Assembly: GCA_045589455.1 (NCBI GenBank) | Contig: JAZNPC010000092.1 | Location: 39,478 to 103,477, forward strand | DNA: 64,000 nt | Reading direction: 5' to 3' | Source of the DNA: RGIG990 sp045589455 | GTDB lineage: Bacteria; Verrucomicrobiota; Kiritimatiellia; RFP12; UBA3636 | Shown: in pieces, positions 61,324 through 64,000 of the stretch | Layout: the number at the start of each line of letters is the position of its first letter | Numbering within the stretch: the first letter of the stretch is position 1 | The notes under the pieces: generated by a model | What the model was told of the DNA's origin: nothing | Seen by the model: only the letters and a program-made list of their open reading frames with translations | Database searches by the model: none | Made by a program: the position numbers and the translations under genes

Positions 61324-62442
61324 TTATAGCTCGTTTACATCTACGCCAAAAATATCTAATAAACGAGAAAGCTCATCATTATCATAGAAATCAATCTCTA
61401 TACGACCCTTTCCACGTTTACCATTAGAATACTTGACTGAAGGAGTTAATTTAACACTTGTTCCTAAACGTTGGTGAAGCTTAGTAATAAGCATAGAAAG
61501 ATAATCTTCTGGAATATCAGATGCTGGAGGGATATGTGTAATTGGCTGCTGCTTTAGGCGAGAAACCTTTTTTTCTAATAAGCGTACAGTCCATCCCTCT
61601 GTAATACATCCAGAGGCAAGGCGAAGCATTTCATCCTTGTCCTTAACACCAAGTAAAACCTTTGCATGACCTGTAGAAATAAGGCCTGCTCCTAAATTCT
61701 GCTTAATCTCATCAGGAAGCTCCAACAAGCGCATTGCATTGGCAACTGTTGCACGTGGCTTACCAACACGCTCTGAGATATCATCCTGCGTCATGTCAAA
61801 GCTTTCTGCTAATAAACGATATCCCTCTGCTTCTTCAATAACATTCAATTCTTCACGTTGTAGATTCTCAACAAGTGCGAGCTCAGCAGCATTACGATCT
61901 TCAACATCCAAAAGAATTATTTGAACCTCTGTTAAGCCTGCTACACCTGATGCTCGTAGACGACGTTCGCCACCAATCAGCTCATACTCATCGCCCTTTT
62001 TACGACAAACCAATGGCTGAATAATGCCATGCTTCTTAATAGACTCAGCAAGCTCAGCTAATGCCTCATCATCAAAAACATGACGAGGCTGCCATGGTGA
62101 AGGTTTAACCTTTTGGATAGGAACTGTGATAACATTTTTCCCATTTGCCTCAGCAATTGCTTCTGCAGATGGAGCAATCGGCATTTGGATTGAAGGTGTA
62201 GAAATAGCTGTATCTATTGCAACTGGTTTTTGAATAGAACCTACCGCTTTTGTTGTATCACGTGAAATTAAAGAATCTAATCCACGACCCAAACCACCAC
62301 TAGAAGAATGTGAGTGAGTATGATTGGCTCCTGTAGCCGAATCAGTAGGCTTCTTAAGCAATACTGGCTGACCAGCCTTAGCAATATTTACTTGCACCTT
62401 TGGCGCTTTTTTAGTCTTTTTCTTTGCAACTGTTTTACTCAT
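61324..62442 (-). CDS. parB: Chromosome partitioning protein ParB
   Basis: A 372-residue ParB/Spo0J. The ATG at 62442 follows GGGAGAAG; an earlier in-frame ATG is less likely. A Lys-rich start precedes the ParB/Srx domain (VPIQKVKPSPWQPRHVF; GGERRLRAS, the CTPase motif near residue 170). A helix-turn-helix follows with RVGKPRATVANAMRLLEL. A C-terminal dimer domain (about 300-372) closes it. It loads on parS and acts with ParA, whose gene is at 13286. Confidence 0.93.
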   Translation of the reverse strand: MSKTVAKKKTKKAPKVQVNIAKAGQPVLLKKPTDSATGANHTHSHSSSGGLGRGLDSLISRDTTKAVGSIQKPVAIDTAISTPSIQMPIAPSAEAIAEANGKNVITVPIQKVKPSPWQPRHVFDDEALAELAESIKKHGIIQPLVCRKKGDEYELIGGERRLRASGVAGLTEVQIILLDVEDRNAAELALVENLQREELNVIEEAEGYRLLAESFDMTQDDISERVGKPRATVANAMRLLELPDEIKQNLGAGLISTGHAKVLLGVKDKDEMLRLASGCITEGWTVRLLEKKVSRLKQQPITHIPPASDIPEDYLSMLITKLHQRLGTSVKLTPSVKYSNGKRGKGRIEIDFYDNDELSRLLDIFGVDVNEL

Positions 62443-62466
62443 ACTCTTCTCCCAAAACTCAAACAA

Positions 62467-63174
62467 CTATAAAGTTGCTAATGCTGCATTTACCTCTTCA
62501 TTAATTGCCATTGCTGCAGCATACTTATCCACTGCTTCCATAATTGGGCGACCAACAACCAAATATGAAGAACCATCAAGAATTGCTTGACCTGGTGTTG
62601 CAACACGCTTTTGATCGCCAACATCACCACCTGCTGGGCGAACACCTGGTGTTACAAGAACTGGTGCAGGACCTAGCACTGTACGTAGAACCTTAACCTC
62701 TTTTGGTGAGCAAACCAAACCGCCGGCGCCATTAGCAACAGCGAGCTTACCCAATGCCTCTACCTGGTCACTGACAACACGTGTTACACCAATATCTGTC
62801 ATATCTGACTGATCAAGACTTGTTAAAACTGTTACTGCCAAAATTGTTGTGTTGCTATTAGCCTCTTTAATTGCCTTTGCTGCACCCTGAATCATAGCAG
62901 AAGCACCTGTTGAATGAATTGTAAGCATATCAACATCATACTTTAAGCAAGAAGAAACAGCACGCTCCACTGTACGAGGAATATCATGTAGCTTCAAATC
63001 TAAAAAGATTTTCTTACCCTCTTCCTTTAGCATCTTCAACACAGCTGGGCCATCTGCAATAAATAGCTCTAAACCAACCTTATAGTAATCTACTCCCGCA
63101 CCAATAGCTTTTACTGCCTCATAAGCTTCCTTTGCACCAGGAACATCCAATGCTGTTATAATTCGTTTTTCCAT
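62467..63174 (-). CDS. pyrF: Orotidine 5'-phosphate decarboxylase
   Basis: A 235-residue TIM-barrel enzyme producing UMP. The catalytic set is Asp59, Lys61 and Asp64 in LDLKLHDIP. RIITALDVPGAKEA and VTPGVRPAGGDVGDQKR are family motifs. It precedes parB on the minus strand with 24 bp between stop and parB start, so the two may be co-transcribed. Confidence 0.95.
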   Translation of the reverse strand: MEKRIITALDVPGAKEAYEAVKAIGAGVDYYKVGLELFIADGPAVLKMLKEEGKKIFLDLKLHDIPRTVERAVSSCLKYDVDMLTIHSTGASAMIQGAAKAIKEANSNTTILAVTVLTSLDQSDMTDIGVTRVVSDQVEALGKLAVANGAGGLVCSPKEVKVLRTVLGPAPVLVTPGVRPAGGDVGDQKRVATPGQAILDGSSYLVVGRPIMEAVDKYAAAMAINEEVNAALATL

Positions 63175-63285
63175 TTATATATCCTTAACTTATTTTTGGG
63201 TAATTTTTTAGACATATATTACAATAAAAACCACTTAAAAGCAACCCATTTAAACAATACAATAGTCAACAAGTGGCATCCGTAA

Positions 63286-63380
63286 TGTGTCAAAATAAAA
63301 GACACCGAAAGGGAAAATGAATAAAACAAGTTCAATGCCCATATTTCAAAAATGATGACACTATGAGATAATGGGATATT
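63286..63380 (+). mobile_element. Candidate left end of an insertion sequence
   Basis: TGTGTCAAAATAAAAGACAC at 63286-63305 is a palindrome-like end, with TGTGTC/GACAC arms, about 95 bp upstream of a truncated transposase start. It follows the CAACAAGTGGC spacer. The right end is outside the window, so the terminal repeat cannot be confirmed. Confidence 0.45.
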
Positions 63381-64000
63381 ATGAATGCAAAATGTACTAA
63401 AAATTTCATGAAAACTTATATTGAATTGAAGCGAAATATTTATTTTAAAGAATTAAATAAACAAGCAAAAACTAGGTATATTTCTTCTATATGTGAAGAA
63501 ATAGGAGCAGACAGAAAGTATGTTATAAAACTTTTAAACGGCTCCATTAAAAGAGCAAATGGCAAAAAAGGAAGAACAAAAAAATATACCGAAGCAGCAG
63601 AAAAATTATTTATAGATTTATGGAAACGCATAAATTATAAATGCCCGGAATATATTCATTCGGATATTGATAACATATTAAAAGACTTATCTGAAGTTCG
63701 CCATATAGAGCCAGAAGAATATGAACTTGTAAGAAGTATGAGTGTATCAACAATGAATCGTATTTTAAGAAAATACGGATTTAAATCCCCTCGGCGGAGG
63801 AACAAACGCAGTGGATATAACAATATCTTCAAAGAAGTTCCATGTAAAAATGCAGAATTCGAATTGCCATCAGTCTTAGGAGAAGTACAAATAGATACTG
63901 TCCAATTATGCGGAGACACCTCTACAGGAAGCTGTTGGTGGATTCACAATGCTGTAGAAAGGCTCACACAATGGGATGTATGCATGCCTGTATGGAATAG
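63381..64000 (+). CDS. Transposase with integrase (DDE) core, 3' end outside window
   Basis: The frame stays open from the ATG at 63381 to the end of the window (206 codons). The N-terminus looks like a DNA-binding helix region (YISSICEEIGADRKYVIKLL; KKGRTKKYTEAAE). The integrase-type core starts LGEVQIDTVQLCGDTSTGS, in which Asp of QIDT is the expected first catalytic acid, followed by CWWIHNAVERLTQWD. This resembles ISNCY/IS481-like transposases. The other acids would lie beyond the window. Confidence 0.8.
   Translation, partial: MNAKCTKNFMKTYIELKRNIYFKELNKQAKTRYISSICEEIGADRKYVIKLLNGSIKRANGKKGRTKKYTEAAEKLFIDLWKRINYKCPEYIHSDIDNILKDLSEVRHIEPEEYELVRSMSVSTMNRILRKYGFKSPRRRNKRSGYNNIFKEVPCKNAEFELPSVLGEVQIDTVQLCGDTSTGSCWWIHNAVERLTQWDVCMPVWN

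Noticed and set aside
61324..63174. Replication origin next to parB
   Set aside because: I saw no cluster of DnaA boxes (TTATCCACA) or AT-rich unwinding region here, and no dnaA or gidAB genes.

Overview
The window looks like chromosomal DNA of a low-GC bacterium. Several traits suggest the PVC superphylum (Lentisphaerota, Kiritimatiellota or Verrucomicrobiota), probably from a gut or similar polysaccharide-rich habitat. These are a PEP-CTERM surface protein with a VPEPS...KRRK tail, a large secreted beta-strand-rich protein of the type common in that superphylum, a GH5/GH130 glycan locus under a GntR-LacI hybrid regulator, and a lipoprotein serpin. No similarity search was possible. Families were assigned from motifs, length and context, and the taxonomic call is an inference.

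Layout. 1-8535 (+): the end of a membrane glycosyltransferase-like gene, two Bat (aerotolerance)-type genes whose domains look reshuffled, a FolM/PTR1-like reductase, a 2-hydroxyacid dehydrogenase and a metallophosphoesterase. 8536-10583: repeat-rich DNA surrounding a PEP-CTERM gene and a 43-residue partner. 10584-18149 (+): an unknown protein, leuCD, parA, a sodium symporter with an in-frame repeat insert, a KamA-type lysine aminomutase and another unknown protein. 18242-24948 (-): a Wzm/Wzt polysaccharide exporter, deoC, a TM1266-type regulator, a serpin, a sugar epimerase-like protein and a methyltransferase. 24949-25829: a mosaic of repeats. 25830-32328 (-): a beta-mannan-type locus (regulator, GH5, surface protein, GH130) with two palindromic operators. 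32492-39398: M3 peptidase, tadA, a Fic protein, purA and purB. 39504-46233 (-): DUF4186, a SEDS/PBP pair, a phosphopantetheinyl transferase, asd and hom. 46440-46515: tRNA-Thr(CGT). 46792-53431 (-): an ABC-F protein, nusB, ribH, a polar amino acid ABC transporter and a UDP-xylose synthase-like enzyme. 53898-60401 (+): moxR, def, a beta-helix protein, an AsmA-like protein, a CPBP protein, a metal-hydrolase-like protein, an M20 peptidase and a YkgJ protein. 60525-63174 (-): a membrane protein, parB and pyrF. 63286-64000: the left part of an insertion sequence that runs off the window.

How the genes work together. leuCD, hom and asd serve amino-acid synthesis; purA, purB and pyrF serve nucleotide synthesis; ribH serves riboflavin. 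The SEDS/PBP pair builds peptidoglycan. The exporter and nucleotide-sugar enzymes suggest a cell-surface polysaccharide. parA and parB are both present but about 48 kb apart.

The most unusual content is between genes. Several dispersed repeat families share this window. The clearest (family A, four copies at 7252-7445, 21411-21641, 25186-25337 and 25531-25691) joins a GACGCAG-rich 5' part to a long hairpin whose paired bases change together between copies while its 3' end stays constant. A second family (B) forms 70-bp imperfect hairpins with TCCGTGTT/AACACGGA ends and a 75-bp tandem period. A third motif (CCAACAATCAATA) supplies the stop codon and last three residues of two unrelated proteins.
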